From NCBI RefSeq assembly GCF_014212135.1, contig NZ_JACJVQ010000019.1:1-64000 (forward strand): a DNA stretch of 64,000 nucleotides. Reading direction: 5' to 3'. Positions 36,832 through 44,253 of the stretch are shown one piece after another; positions within the stretch are counted from its first letter, which is position 1, and every line of letters starts with the position of its first letter. The notes under the pieces were generated by a model, which was not told the DNA's origin, made no database searches, and saw nothing but the letters and a program-made list of their open reading frames with translations. The position numbers were made by a program, and so were the translations under genes. The stretch is from Cohnella thailandensis. Lineage in GTDB: Bacteria > Bacillota > Bacilli > Paenibacillales > Paenibacillaceae.

Positions 36832-37681
36832 TCTCGATAGGGATAAGCTATTTAAAATCTATGACGCGCATATTCATCTGGACTCGTATCCGGCGGAGAG
36901 AAGGGACTCGCTGTTGGCGGAGGCGGCCGTCGAAGGAGTGGCGGGCATCGTCGCCGTCTCGATGGACCTCGCCTCCTGCGAGGAGAATCGTAGGCTCGCG
37001 AGACTGTACCCTGGGATGGTCCTGCCCGCCTACGGCCGTCACCCCGAGCAACCGGCACTCGATCCGGACGGGCCGGAGCTGACGAGGCTGTGCGACTGGA
37101 TTCGCGCCCGCGCGGCCGAGGACGAACCGTTCGCGATCGGGGAAGTCGGACTGCCCTATTATTTGCGGACGGAGACGGAGGGGCGCGGTGAATCGTTTGA
37201 CGAAGCTCCCTATCTGCTGCAGCTGGAGCGTTTCGTCGGGCTAGCCGCAGAGCTGAACCGGCCGATCGTGCTTCACGCCGTTTACGAGGACGCGGACAAG
37301 GCTTTGGACTTGCTGGAAAAGCACCGGGTCCGGGAAGCTCACTTCCATTGGTTCAAGGGAGCGGCTTCGACCGTTGAGCGCATGGCTCGGTACGGGTGTT
37401 ATGTGTCGTTCACGCCCGACGTGCTCTACGAGCCGGACATCCGCGAGCTGGCGAGCTCCTATCCGCTGGAGCGGATCATGGCGGAGACGGACGGGCCGTG
37501 GCCGTTCGAAGGACCGTTCGCCGGGCGCGAGACGGTGCCCTCGATGGCGCGGGACGTCGTCCGCGAGATCGCTCTTCTGCGAGGGATGAGCGAGGAAGAG
37601 GCGGGCGAGAGGCTTGCGGAGAATACCCGAAGGTTCTATCGGTGGTTCGGAGCGTCGAGGGCGAGCGATTTTATTCGCTAA
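36824..37681 (+). CDS. TatD-family metal-dependent hydrolase in the thiamine operon
   Basis: The 285-residue TIM-barrel protein has the TatD ligands: DAHIHLD (two His), GEVGLPYY (Glu), VLHAVYED (His), HFHWFKG (His) and AETDGPWPF (Asp). GTG 36824 overlaps the ATPase gene by 8 nt, so it is part of the riboswitch-controlled transcript. Characterised TatD proteins are nucleases, but the amidohydrolase fold permits other substrates. In this context a hydrolase that salvages a thiamine breakdown product is an attractive guess, not shown. Confidence 0.85.
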   Translation: MDNLDRDKLFKIYDAHIHLDSYPAERRDSLLAEAAVEGVAGIVAVSMDLASCEENRRLARLYPGMVLPAYGRHPEQPALDPDGPELTRLCDWIRARAAEDEPFAIGEVGLPYYLRTETEGRGESFDEAPYLLQLERFVGLAAELNRPIVLHAVYEDADKALDLLEKHRVREAHFHWFKGAASTVERMARYGCYVSFTPDVLYEPDIRELASSYPLERIMAETDGPWPFEGPFAGRETVPSMARDVVREIALLRGMSEEEAGERLAENTRRFYRWFGASRASDFIR

Positions 37682-37686
37682 GCAGG

Positions 37687-38054
37687 GAAGTCGGCTCACA
37701 GATTAGCAAAGAGCCGCAGCCAAGGGCTGTAAGCCGATAAAGTCGGCTTACAGAGTGCGAAGAGCCGCAGCCAAGGGCTGTAAGCCGATAAAGTCGGCTT
37801 ACAGAGTGCGAAGAGCCGCAACCAAGAGCTGTAAGCCGATAAAGTCGGCTTACAGAGAGCAAAGAGCCGCAACCAAGAGCTGTAAGCCGATAAAGTCGGC
37901 TTACAGAGAGCAAAGAGCCGCAGCCAAGAGCTGTAAGCCGATAAAGTCGGCTTACAGAGTGCGAAGAGCCGCAGCCAAGGGCTGTAAGCCGATAAAGTCG
38001 GCTTACAGGAAGCGAAGAGTCGCAGCCAAGGGCTGTAAATCGTTAAAGTCGGCT
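37687..38054. repeat. 51-bp tandem repeat array, seven units, each junction a perfect hairpin
   Basis: Seven tandem units (period 52 once, then 51) follow the TatD gene. Six junctions, at 37727, 37778, 37829, 37880, 37931 and 37982, contain the identical 27-bp hairpin CTGTAAGCCGA-taaag-TCGGCTTACAG; the seventh is degenerate. Variation between units falls in the connecting segment, not in the stem. No spacers, so not CRISPR. Both strands are open because the period is divisible by three; I regard the peptides as artefacts. Confidence 0.95.
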
Positions 38055-38056
38055 AG

Positions 38057-38102
38057 CAAATAGGCGTCGCGGTGAAGTGTGCTTCCCCGCGACGCCTATT
38101 TG
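38057..38102. terminator. Long hairpin after the collagen-like gene and the repeat array
   Basis: Perfect 16-bp arms CAAATAGGCGTCGCGG / CCGCGACGCCTATTTG with a 14-nt loop, 4 nt past the collagen-like gene stop (minus strand). The outer bases give only a short A/T tract, so termination efficiency is uncertain. Confidence 0.65.
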
Positions 38103-38106
38103 TAGT

Positions 38107-39756
38107 TTAATTGCTGGTCAATTGATGAACCGACCAGGTGACGGAGGCTCCTTCATCGCCTCCGAGAATGATAGGGAGGGTCAATCCGTCGGCTTCGTAT
38201 TTAAGGTTCAGAACGTCGCCCGCGCTCAAGTAAGCATCCGTATTCAGCGTAACGGAACCTTTGGCGAGGATTGTTCTTAACGTAAGAACGAGAGCGATAT
38301 TGACATCCAGAATAGGGAGGTAACCGGATACCAGATTAGCGGAGCTATTCTTGGTTACGGCGAAATACGGATTTATGCCGGCCCCGAGTGAAATGCTTAC
38401 TGCGGAAGTCGTGCTGTAATTGACCGTTGCTTTGATGGAATATTTACCCGATGCAGGAACGGTATATGTGCCCGTCGCAGGGTTGAAGTTGTTCCCCGCA
38501 TAAAATTCGGAAGACGCGTTCCAATTCGAAAGAATTGATGATGCGGGAGTTGCCTGAGTGATTAGGCTTACCGAGAAGCCTTCATCGGCGTTGCTTGCGC
38601 CAGGATCGCCTTTGTCGCCCTTAGCGCCCTGCGGCCCCGCGGGGCCAACGGGACCAACCGGACCTGGAGGTCCAACAGGCCCCGGATCTCCTTGATCGCC
38701 CTTCGGCCCCGTAGCACCGGCAGGACCTACTGGTCCCTGAGCGCCAGTTGCACCATCTTGGCCCGGGTCGCCTTTATCGCCCTTCGGCCCGGTTGCGCCG
38801 GTAGCACCGGCAGGACCTACCGGTCCCTGAGCGCCAGTTGCACCATCTTGGCCCGGGTCGCCTTTATCGCCCTTCGGCCCGGTTGCGCCGGTAGCACCGG
38901 CAGGGCCTACCGGTCCCTGAGCGCCAGTTGCACCATCTTGGCCCGGGTCGCCTTTATCGCCCTTCGGCCCGGTTGCGCCGGTAGCACCGGCAGGGCCAAC
39001 CGGGCCCTGAGCGCCGTTTGCACCATCTTGGCCCGGGTCGCCCTTATCGCCCTTCGGCCCGGTTGCGCCGGTAGCACCGGCAGCGCCCGCCGGTCCTTGG
39101 GCGCCATCTGCACCGTCCTTGCCCGGGTCTCCCTTATCGCCTTTATCTCCTTTTTCCCCGGTATCGCCTTTGTCGCCTTTATCGCCCTTCGGCCCGGTTG
39201 CGCCGGTAGCGCCGCTCGGTCCTTGAGGCCCCGTTGCGCCGTCTTGACCTTGGTCGCCCTTATCGCCCTTGTCGCCAGGATCGCCCTTGATCACGGTCGT
39301 TGACGAATCGCTTGTCGTGACCCGGGCTTCCTGCCGCTTCGAATCCCAGAACACCGTTGCCCCGTAAAGACTCGCGAATAACCGCAGCGGAACCATAATC
39401 TGTCCGTTGATGCTTTGAGCCGGAGTATCGAGCTTCACTTGCTTGTTTACGGTTCCGCTAGTCACCGTGGCCGAGGAAGCGTTCACTCCGATTCGGATGA
39501 TCGTATCGTCTTTGGTCACCGTCACGGTGCGGGAAGCCGCGTCCCAGGTAAACTGGGAGCCGAACGCTTCGGCCGCCTGTCGAATGGACACCATGAGCGT
39601 GCCCTTGCTTAGGACAGGCTGAACGCTGCCCGGAATGTCTTTCCCGTTCACGCTTAACGAAATTCCGGATGCCTGCGCCACCGGTACCATAATCATCGTA
39701 AGCATCAACAGGAGCAAACCTGCCGCTTTGGCATGCCTTTTTCTCCAAAATCGCAT
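38107..39756 (-). CDS. Secreted collagen-like protein with stalk domain and C1q/BclA-like head
   Basis: The 549-residue protein has a signal peptide (about 1-30, [19 protein letters not shown]), a copper-amine-oxidase N-type stalk domain (about 32-150, ending in [17 protein letters not shown]), about 75 Gly-X-Y triplets (about 160-385) and a jelly-roll-like C-terminal head ([29 protein letters not shown]). The triplets include four near-identical 30-residue units. This resembles exosporium filaments (BclA) or collagen-like surface adhesins. ATG 39756 is preferred, with AGGGGAA upstream. Unlike spore filaments it keeps a secretion signal, so a cell-wall role is possible. Confidence 0.85.
   Translation of the reverse strand: MRFWRKRHAKAAGLLLLMLTMIMVPVAQASGISLSVNGKDIPGSVQPVLSKGTLMVSIRQAAEAFGSQFTWDAASRTVTVTKDDTIIRIGVNASSATVTSGTVNKQVKLDTPAQSINGQIMVPLRLFASLYGATVFWDSKRQEARVTTSDSSTTVIKGDPGDKGDKGDQGQDGATGPQGPSGATGATGPKGDKGDKGDTGEKGDKGDKGDPGKDGADGAQGPAGAAGATGATGPKGDKGDPGQDGANGAQGPVGPAGATGATGPKGDKGDPGQDGATGAQGPVGPAGATGATGPKGDKGDPGQDGATGAQGPVGPAGATGATGPKGDKGDPGQDGATGAQGPVGPAGATGPKGDQGDPGPVGPPGPVGPVGPAGPQGAKGDKGDPGASNADEGFSVSLITQATPASSILSNWNASSEFYAGNNFNPATGTYTVPASGKYSIKATVNYSTTSAVSISLGAGINPYFAVTKNSSANLVSGYLPILDVNIALVLTLRTILAKGSVTLNTDAYLSAGDVLNLKYEADGLTLPIILGGDEGASVTWSVHQLTSN
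38705..39075. repeat. 90-bp direct repeats encoding collagen triplets
   Basis: Four near-identical 90-bp units encode [20 protein letters not shown] plus [10 protein letters not shown]. They lie inside the collagen-like gene; unit number is expected to vary by slippage or recombination. Confidence 0.8.
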
Positions 39757-39812
39757 GTTAACGAGTTCCCCTTCCGATCTAAAAAATGGTAAAAACACTC
39801 GTCCATCTTAAC

Positions 39813-39842
39813 AAAATATGGGTAAACGCTCAATGAATATTG
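39813..39842 (-). promoter_or_regulatory. Possible sigma-E-like sporulation promoter for the collagen-like gene
   Basis: On the minus strand CAATATT, a 15-nt spacer, then CATATTTT fits the ATA/CATAnnnT pattern of mother-cell sigma E promoters. It lies about 57 nt upstream of the ATG. Match by eye only. Confidence 0.4.
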
Positions 39843-39882
39843 TCGAATAAGGCAAAATTATGACAATCAAGAGCCCTCGGAC

Positions 39883-39924
39883 AAAAAAAGGACGGCGCCA
39901 GGGAGATTTCTCCCGCACCGTCCT
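39883..39924 (-). terminator. Terminator of the DUF2306/SHOCT unit
   Basis: On the minus strand AGGACGGTGCGGGAG, loop AAAT, CTCCCTGGCGCCGTCCT (one mismatch region), then TTTTTTT. It begins 5 nt after the DUF2306 stop. Confidence 0.9.
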
Positions 39925-39928
39925 GCCG

Positions 39929-40555
39929 TTACTTCCTAAACCCCCGAACCGCAACCTCCGCCGCGACCAGCAGCGCCGCAACCGTCACGAACACGCTGGT
40001 CGCGTAGGCGTCCGCGTCGTTCATGCCGAACCCTCGCGCCAGAACGGCCTCGAACAAATGGATGCCCATGTTCGTGAAGACCAGCGAGTAGCTGCGGATC
40101 ATCCAATTCCGATGCCGCTGCACCTGTCTTCGTTTGATTTGGACCAGGGCGACGATCGTATACGACATCCACACGATATTCAGCAGGTTAAACGCCATGC
40201 CGACCGCCTGGCCCCCCGTCGCGTAAGGCGCCATGTAGCCGGAGGTGACGATCACGCCGAACACGCTGACGATGTAGGCGTAGCCGATGGCGCGATGCCG
40301 CTTGGGCCGAGCCGCCCTTAGCTTGCCGGAGAAGTTCAAGGCTCCGGCGATCATGCTTAGGCACGCGAACGCGATATGAACGTCCAGCACGCGAAGCCAC
40401 GCCGGAAGCTTGATCGGCCGGGCCGTCTCCGTCTCCGCCTTGACGCTTAGAAAATCCGAAGCCAGCGGATCGATAACGAGCCAATGGAGCAGCGTCCAGA
40501 CCGTGAAGGCGAACGCAACGGCGACAATTCCGCCATACAGCGTCTTACGGTTCAT
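39929..40555 (-). CDS. DUF2306 family membrane protein
   Basis: The 208-residue integral membrane protein has about six hydrophobic helices and the DUF2306 signatures: a helix with HIAFACLSMIAGALNF, the loop KRHRAIGYAYI, and QRHRNWMIRSY before the last helices. The His and Arg residues in these loops recall cytochrome b561-like haem-handling proteins, but no biochemical role is established. Its start overlaps the upstream SHOCT-like gene by 11 nt. It is divergent from a two-component system; whether they are linked is unknown. Confidence 0.85.
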   Translation of the reverse strand: MNRKTLYGGIVAVAFAFTVWTLLHWLVIDPLASDFLSVKAETETARPIKLPAWLRVLDVHIAFACLSMIAGALNFSGKLRAARPKRHRAIGYAYIVSVFGVIVTSGYMAPYATGGQAVGMAFNLLNIVWMSYTIVALVQIKRRQVQRHRNWMIRSYSLVFTNMGIHLFEAVLARGFGMNDADAYATSVFVTVAALLVAAEVAVRGFRK

Positions 40556-40781
40556 TGCGGCGATCCTCTCTCAGCAGTTCCTTGTGCCGCCTATATTCGC
40601 TTTCGCTAAGCTCGCCTTTGGCGAATCGCAAGTCGAGCTGCGCCAAAGCTTCTTCCCCCTGCCGGCGGCGGAAGCCTCGACCGCCCAGGGCGCGTCGCAG
40701 CCGGAAGGCGACGAACACGAGCAGCGAAGCGAAAAACCATAGATGAATCGACCATAGGATCGGACGAACGACGTCCATCAT
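40545..40781 (-). CDS. Small membrane protein with SHOCT-like C-terminal domain
   Basis: A 78-residue protein with one N-terminal membrane helix (about 7-25), a basic linker and a C-terminal helix-turn-helix-like SHOCT motif (ALAQLDLRFAKGELSESEYRRHKELL). SHOCT motifs are often found at the ends of proteins and may mediate oligomerisation. It is the first gene of a two-gene minus-strand unit with DUF2306. Function unknown. Confidence 0.75.
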   Translation of the reverse strand: MMDVVRPILWSIHLWFFASLLVFVAFRLRRALGGRGFRRRQGEEALAQLDLRFAKGELSESEYRRHKELLREDRRNEP

Positions 40782-40924
40782 GCAACTCTCCTTTTCCCAT
40801 ACGAATCGGTTGAACGAGCTTAAGCTTACTCCGTGCCTATATCGAAACGAGCGCCGAAAGTATCACAAAATCATCAACGAACGGTCACGATTCTCCATAA
40901 GAAAGCGATCGGCGGGCGAGGAGT

Positions 40925-40932
40925 GCTATACT
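40925..40932 (+). promoter_or_regulatory. Extended -10 promoter element upstream of the response regulator gene
   Basis: TGCTATACT (40924-40932) is a good extended -10 for sigma A; the -35 at the expected distance is poor. Initiation near 40939 leaves a leader of about 30 nt to the ATG at 40971. Confidence 0.5.
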
Positions 40933-40970
40933 GAAGACGGATGAATTCTATTTTTCGGAGAGAGATAGCC

Positions 40971-41669
40971 ATGAATATTCCCACCCCTTATCGCGTGCTT
41001 GTCGTCGACGACGATCCTAGCATCGCGGAGCTGATGAGAGATTTTCTGGAAAACGACGGCTTTCAGGTGCTGACGGCCGGCGGAGCGGAAGAAGCGTTCG
41101 CCATCTTCCAAGCTTCGGAGGTTCATTGCCTTCTCCTCGACGTCATGATGCCGGGGCAGGACGGCTTCGAGCTGTGCCGCCGGATCCGCTCCGTCAGCGA
41201 GACGCCGATCCTGTTCCTTAGCGCGCGCGACGACGACGTGCACAAAATCCGGGGTCTCGGCATCGGAGGAGACGATTATATCGTGAAGACCGCTTCCCCC
41301 AGCGAGGTGGTCGCCCGCGTCAAAGCGGTGTTAAGAAGAACGGGGGCGGCTTCCCGCCATGCCTCCCGGGTGCTGGATTACGGGCGCCTGAAGCTGGACC
41401 TGTCGACCCGCGAGCTTCTGGTGGACGGGAGGAGCCTCAGCCTTACGCCCAAGGAATACGAGCTTCTCAGCCTGCTCAGCGGGCATCCGCGCCAAGTGTT
41501 CACGTACGAGCAGCTGCTGGATCGCCTCTGGGAAGGGGTCGGCGACAAGCATACCGTTCGGGTGCATATCGCCAGGCTGCGCGAGAAGATCGAGCTCGAC
41601 GCCAACGCGCCGCAATACGTGACGAACGTCTGGGGCATCGGCTACCGTTTCGAGGCGAAGCCGGTATGA
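40971..41669 (+). CDS. OmpR/PhoB-family response regulator
   Basis: The 232-residue regulator has a receiver (DDDPSIAELM; phosphoacceptor Asp in LLLDVMMPGQDGF, about 54) and a winged-helix output domain with LTPKEYELLSLL and TVRVHIARLREKI. The usual receiver Lys-Pro is Lys-Thr here (YIVKTASP), a minor deviation. ATG 40971 has CGGAGAG upstream; ATG 40941 is an alternative. It overlaps its histidine kinase gene by 4 nt. The signal is unknown. Confidence 0.93.
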   Translation: MNIPTPYRVLVVDDDPSIAELMRDFLENDGFQVLTAGGAEEAFAIFQASEVHCLLLDVMMPGQDGFELCRRIRSVSETPILFLSARDDDVHKIRGLGIGGDDYIVKTASPSEVVARVKAVLRRTGAASRHASRVLDYGRLKLDLSTRELLVDGRSLSLTPKEYELLSLLSGHPRQVFTYEQLLDRLWEGVGDKHTVRVHIARLREKIELDANAPQYVTNVWGIGYRFEAKPV

Positions 41670-42736
41670 GAACGCTAAGGCTGAGAGATGCGTTCGCGCT
41701 GGCGCTTGTCCTTGTCAGCACGCTGTCGTGGGTGACTTATGTCGCCGTCCATCTTCTCGAGACGGGCACGATTCGCCTCGGCGGCTCGGAGAAGGCGACG
41801 TCGTCCGGCATCTGGGCGGCGGGGCTCGTCGGCTCTGTATTCGCGCTTCTCCTGATCGGGTACGGCTTCCGCCAATGGCTGATCCGGCCGCTGGAGTCGA
41901 TGGGCAAGGCCGCCCGGCGAATTGCCGAAGGGGAGCTGGAGGTCAAGCTTCCGGATTCCCGCATTCGGGAGATCTCCGAGGTACGAGAAGGCTTCGACGT
42001 CATGGTCCGAGGGTTAAAAAAATCCGTCGAGCAGCAAGCGGCGTTGGAGGAAGAGAGGAGATTCTTCGTCGGGGCGATCGCGCACGATCTGCGTACGCCT
42101 CTGTTCGCTCTAAGGGGGTATCTGGACGGCTTGGAGCAGGGCATCGCCTCCACGCCGGAGCAGATGAGGAAGTACGTCGCCGTCTGCCAGGACAAGTCGA
42201 AGCAATTGGACCGGCTCGTGTCCGACCTGTTTCTATTCGCGAAGACGGATTACTTGGACACCATGCAGCCCGAGGACGAAGTCGATTTGGCCGCGGTGCT
42301 GCGCCAAGCGGCCGACAGCTTGCTTCCCGCCGCGCAGGAGAGGGGCGTTCGGCTGCGGGTGGACGCTTCCGCGGCTTCCTGCCCGATGAAGGGGGACGCC
42401 CACTTCCTGGAGCGCGCCTTGCTGAATTTGCTGGAAAACGCGGTTCGTCATTCCCCGAGCGGGGGGACGGTCGTCGCCGGCTGCTCGCCGGAAGCGGGCA
42501 AGGCGCGGGTGGCCGTTCGGGATAGCGGCCCCGGCTTCGCCGAGTCCGAGCTTCCGCGCGCGTTCGAGCCGCTGTTCCGGGGGGAAGCTTCCCGCAACCG
42601 GGACACCGGCGGCGCCGGGCTCGGCCTGACGATCGCCCGGCGGGTATTCCGGGCGCACGGCGGAGAGCTGACCGCGGCCAACCGTCCGGAAGGCGGGGCC
42701 GAGCTGAGCGGGTGGCTCCCGCTGCGCCGGAGCTAG
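41666..42736 (+). CDS. Sensor histidine kinase, partner of the preceding regulator
   Basis: The 356-residue kinase has two membrane helices (about 8-30 and 48-68) enclosing a very short external loop, a HAMP domain (about 70-125), the H-box AIAHDLRTPLFALRG (His near 140), N-box LLNLLENAVRHS, and G-boxes DSGPGFAE and GGAGLGLTI. The short loop implies sensing within the membrane or through a partner, as in intramembrane-sensing kinases of Bacillota. No ABC transporter is adjacent. Confidence 0.92.
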   Translation: MRTLRLRDAFALALVLVSTLSWVTYVAVHLLETGTIRLGGSEKATSSGIWAAGLVGSVFALLLIGYGFRQWLIRPLESMGKAARRIAEGELEVKLPDSRIREISEVREGFDVMVRGLKKSVEQQAALEEERRFFVGAIAHDLRTPLFALRGYLDGLEQGIASTPEQMRKYVAVCQDKSKQLDRLVSDLFLFAKTDYLDTMQPEDEVDLAAVLRQAADSLLPAAQERGVRLRVDASAASCPMKGDAHFLERALLNLLENAVRHSPSGGTVVAGCSPEAGKARVAVRDSGPGFAESELPRAFEPLFRGEASRNRDTGGAGLGLTIARRVFRAHGGELTAANRPEGGAELSGWLPLRRS

Positions 42737-42813
42737 ACAAAGCTTGAGCGAAGGTCCAGTCAGGCTCTACAATAGCAAAAGCGAAGAACAGCGCATGCGA
42801 AGGAGCGACGACG

Positions 42814-43515
42814 ATGATCAAACGCAAATTTTATCGGGCGGAGTGGGAGGAAGGACGGGAGGCTGCCGGCTTGCAGGCTCTCGCGGACGGTCCGCAGGCG
42901 AGAAGCCTGGTCGAGCGGGGGGAGCTGATGACGGCCGCGGCGTTTAAGTGGCGCAATCAGCTGTTTCTCTATTACGAATGCATGGGAAGGGACGTGCTGC
43001 CGGAGGAGCTTGCCTGCGAGGCGGTTCCTTGCCTGAAGGACTGGCCGGGGCAGGCGAAGCCGCGCAAGTGGGTCGAGATGGCGGACGTGTTCCACTTCAA
43101 CGAACCGGCGAGCGAAGAGCATTGGCTGCGCAAGGAGCCGGTCGAGCGGCGGGTCGGCCGGGTCGCGCATTTGAAGCCGGAGATGATCGCGAGCTATGTC
43201 TATTATCACTATCAGCTGCAGGAGGAGCGGGCGTTCTTCGGGGACAAGTACGAGATCATCGCCATTCACGAGAATCTGCTGTTCGGCTACCAGGAGTTCC
43301 CGAAGGTCATCGAGGAGCCGATCGTGCCGGGACGCCTCGCCACGAAGGGCACGCCGGAGAATTGGAACGACTCCCGGATGGATTTGCATTTTCAGCCATG
43401 GGAGGACGACGGCTACCTGTACTTTAAGCCGATCGAGCAAGTGTTTGCATACTACATAGGCGATTTGAAGCCCGATAACAATCGAGTTTCAGCCAGAGAA
43501 AAGAGGACGCCATGA
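42814..43515 (+). CDS. Conserved-looking protein of unknown function
   Basis: I do not recognise this 233-residue protein. It is soluble, acidic and aromatic-rich, with no signal peptide or membrane helix. Distinctive stretches are KWRNQLFLYYECMGRD, HLKPEMIASYVYYHYQ and WEDDGYLYFKPIEQVF, suggesting an alpha/beta enzyme or binding fold. Codon usage and GC fit the neighbours, arguing for a real gene. GGAG (of AAGGAGCGACGACG) precedes the ATG. A 40-codon gene overlaps its stop by 4 nt. Confidence 0.7.
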   Translation: MIKRKFYRAEWEEGREAAGLQALADGPQARSLVERGELMTAAAFKWRNQLFLYYECMGRDVLPEELACEAVPCLKDWPGQAKPRKWVEMADVFHFNEPASEEHWLRKEPVERRVGRVAHLKPEMIASYVYYHYQLQEERAFFGDKYEIIAIHENLLFGYQEFPKVIEEPIVPGRLATKGTPENWNDSRMDLHFQPWEDDGYLYFKPIEQVFAYYIGDLKPDNNRVSAREKRTP

Positions 43516-43634
43516 GTACAATCGAATTCCAGCAGCGGGTCAAGGATTATACCGACAGTGCAAACGATATTACTCTCGAAGAAATCTTTGAGGCGCATAA
43601 ACAAAAACTCGCCTTGCATTACTTATCAATCTAA
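43512..43634 (+). CDS. Small coupled open reading frame (40 aa), unknown
   Basis: ATG overlaps the preceding stop (ATGA). The product, starting MSTIEFQQRVKDYTDS and ending HYLSI, is predicted helical. It is more AT-rich than its neighbours, and a terminator follows 10 nt after the stop, so it looks like a genuine last gene of a two-gene unit. It could also be the truncated N-terminus of a longer ancestral gene. No family recognised. Confidence 0.5.
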   Translation: MSTIEFQQRVKDYTDSANDITLEEIFEAHKQKLALHYLSI

Positions 43635-43643
43635 TACTAATCG

Positions 43644-43697
43644 AGGAAACCTTCTATTGGAAGAAAACGGATAAATCTGATAGGAGGTTTTCTTTTT
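43644..43697 (+). terminator. Terminator after the 40-codon gene
   Basis: A 14-bp stem with two G-T wobbles (AGGAAACCTTCTAT against ATAGGAGGTTTTCT), 22-nt loop, then TTTTT. Confidence 0.7.
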
Positions 43698-43714
43698 CGA
43701 AGGAGTCGAGTTTA

Positions 43715-44212
43715 ATGCTCTATATATTCGGCGGGTTGCCGGGCACCGGGAAGACCACGCTATCATCGGCGCTGGCTAGAATGCTAGGGGCTGCGTATCT
43801 CCGGGTCGATGTCGTGGAGCAGGCCATGCGGGATGCCGGAATCAGGGTCGACGGACCTGAGGGTTACCTGGTGTGTTATGCGATTGCATCGCAGAATCTT
43901 CAACTAGGTCTCGACGTGGTTGCCGATACCGTCAATCCCATCCAAGTGACGCGTCGGGCTTGGCGCAACGTGGCGGAGTCTTTAGAAGCACCGTTTGTGG
44001 AGATTGAAGTGGTCTGCACGGACGATCGCGAACACAAGCATCGAGTTGAAACCCGGGAAGCCGATATTCCCGGCTTTGTACTGCCGACCTGGGAGCAGGT
44101 CAGGAATCGACAGTACGAGGTTTGGGATCGGGACCGCATCGTGATCGACACGGCTCATCGGACGGTGGCTGAAAGCTTGGAGACCTTAAGGCATCTGTTG
44201 AGACAAGAATAA
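43715..44212 (+). CDS. P-loop AAA/zeta-like kinase (165 aa)
   Basis: Small ATP-binding protein with Walker A GGLPGTGKTT (residues 6-15), the helix ALARMLGAAYLRVDVVEQAM, and the basic segment DDREHKHRVETREADIPG resembling the lid of gluconate or zeta-type kinases. Such short proteins are annotated as AAA family ATPases and probably phosphorylate a small molecule. AAGGAG precedes the ATG. It has lower GC than its surroundings and ends at a bidirectional terminator. Substrate unknown. Confidence 0.8.
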   Translation: MLYIFGGLPGTGKTTLSSALARMLGAAYLRVDVVEQAMRDAGIRVDGPEGYLVCYAIASQNLQLGLDVVADTVNPIQVTRRAWRNVAESLEAPFVEIEVVCTDDREHKHRVETREADIPGFVLPTWEQVRNRQYEVWDRDRIVIDTAHRTVAESLETLRHLLRQE

Positions 44213-44240
44213 AAAACGCGAGCATTCGTGCCCGCGTTTT
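44211..44240. terminator. Bidirectional terminator between the P-loop kinase and amidohydrolase genes
   Basis: AAAACGCG and CGCGTTTT arms with an inner GCA/TGC pair, flanked by A/T runs on both sides; the two genes converge on it. Confidence 0.85.
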
Positions 44241-44253
44241 CAGCTTCCAAGGA

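Noticed and set aside
37687-38054. CRISPR array
   Set aside because: Units are contiguous and nearly identical over the full period; there are no variable spacers and no cas genes.
37755-38063. Open frame of 102 codons with 17-residue repeats in the second tandem array
   Set aside because: The frame is open on both strands because the period is 51; unit variation preserves hairpins rather than protein sequence, and no Shine-Dalgarno is evident.
38692-39303. Plus-strand open frame opposite the collagen-like gene
   Set aside because: Shadow of the Gly-X-Y repeats; the minus-strand product has coherent domains and a signal peptide.
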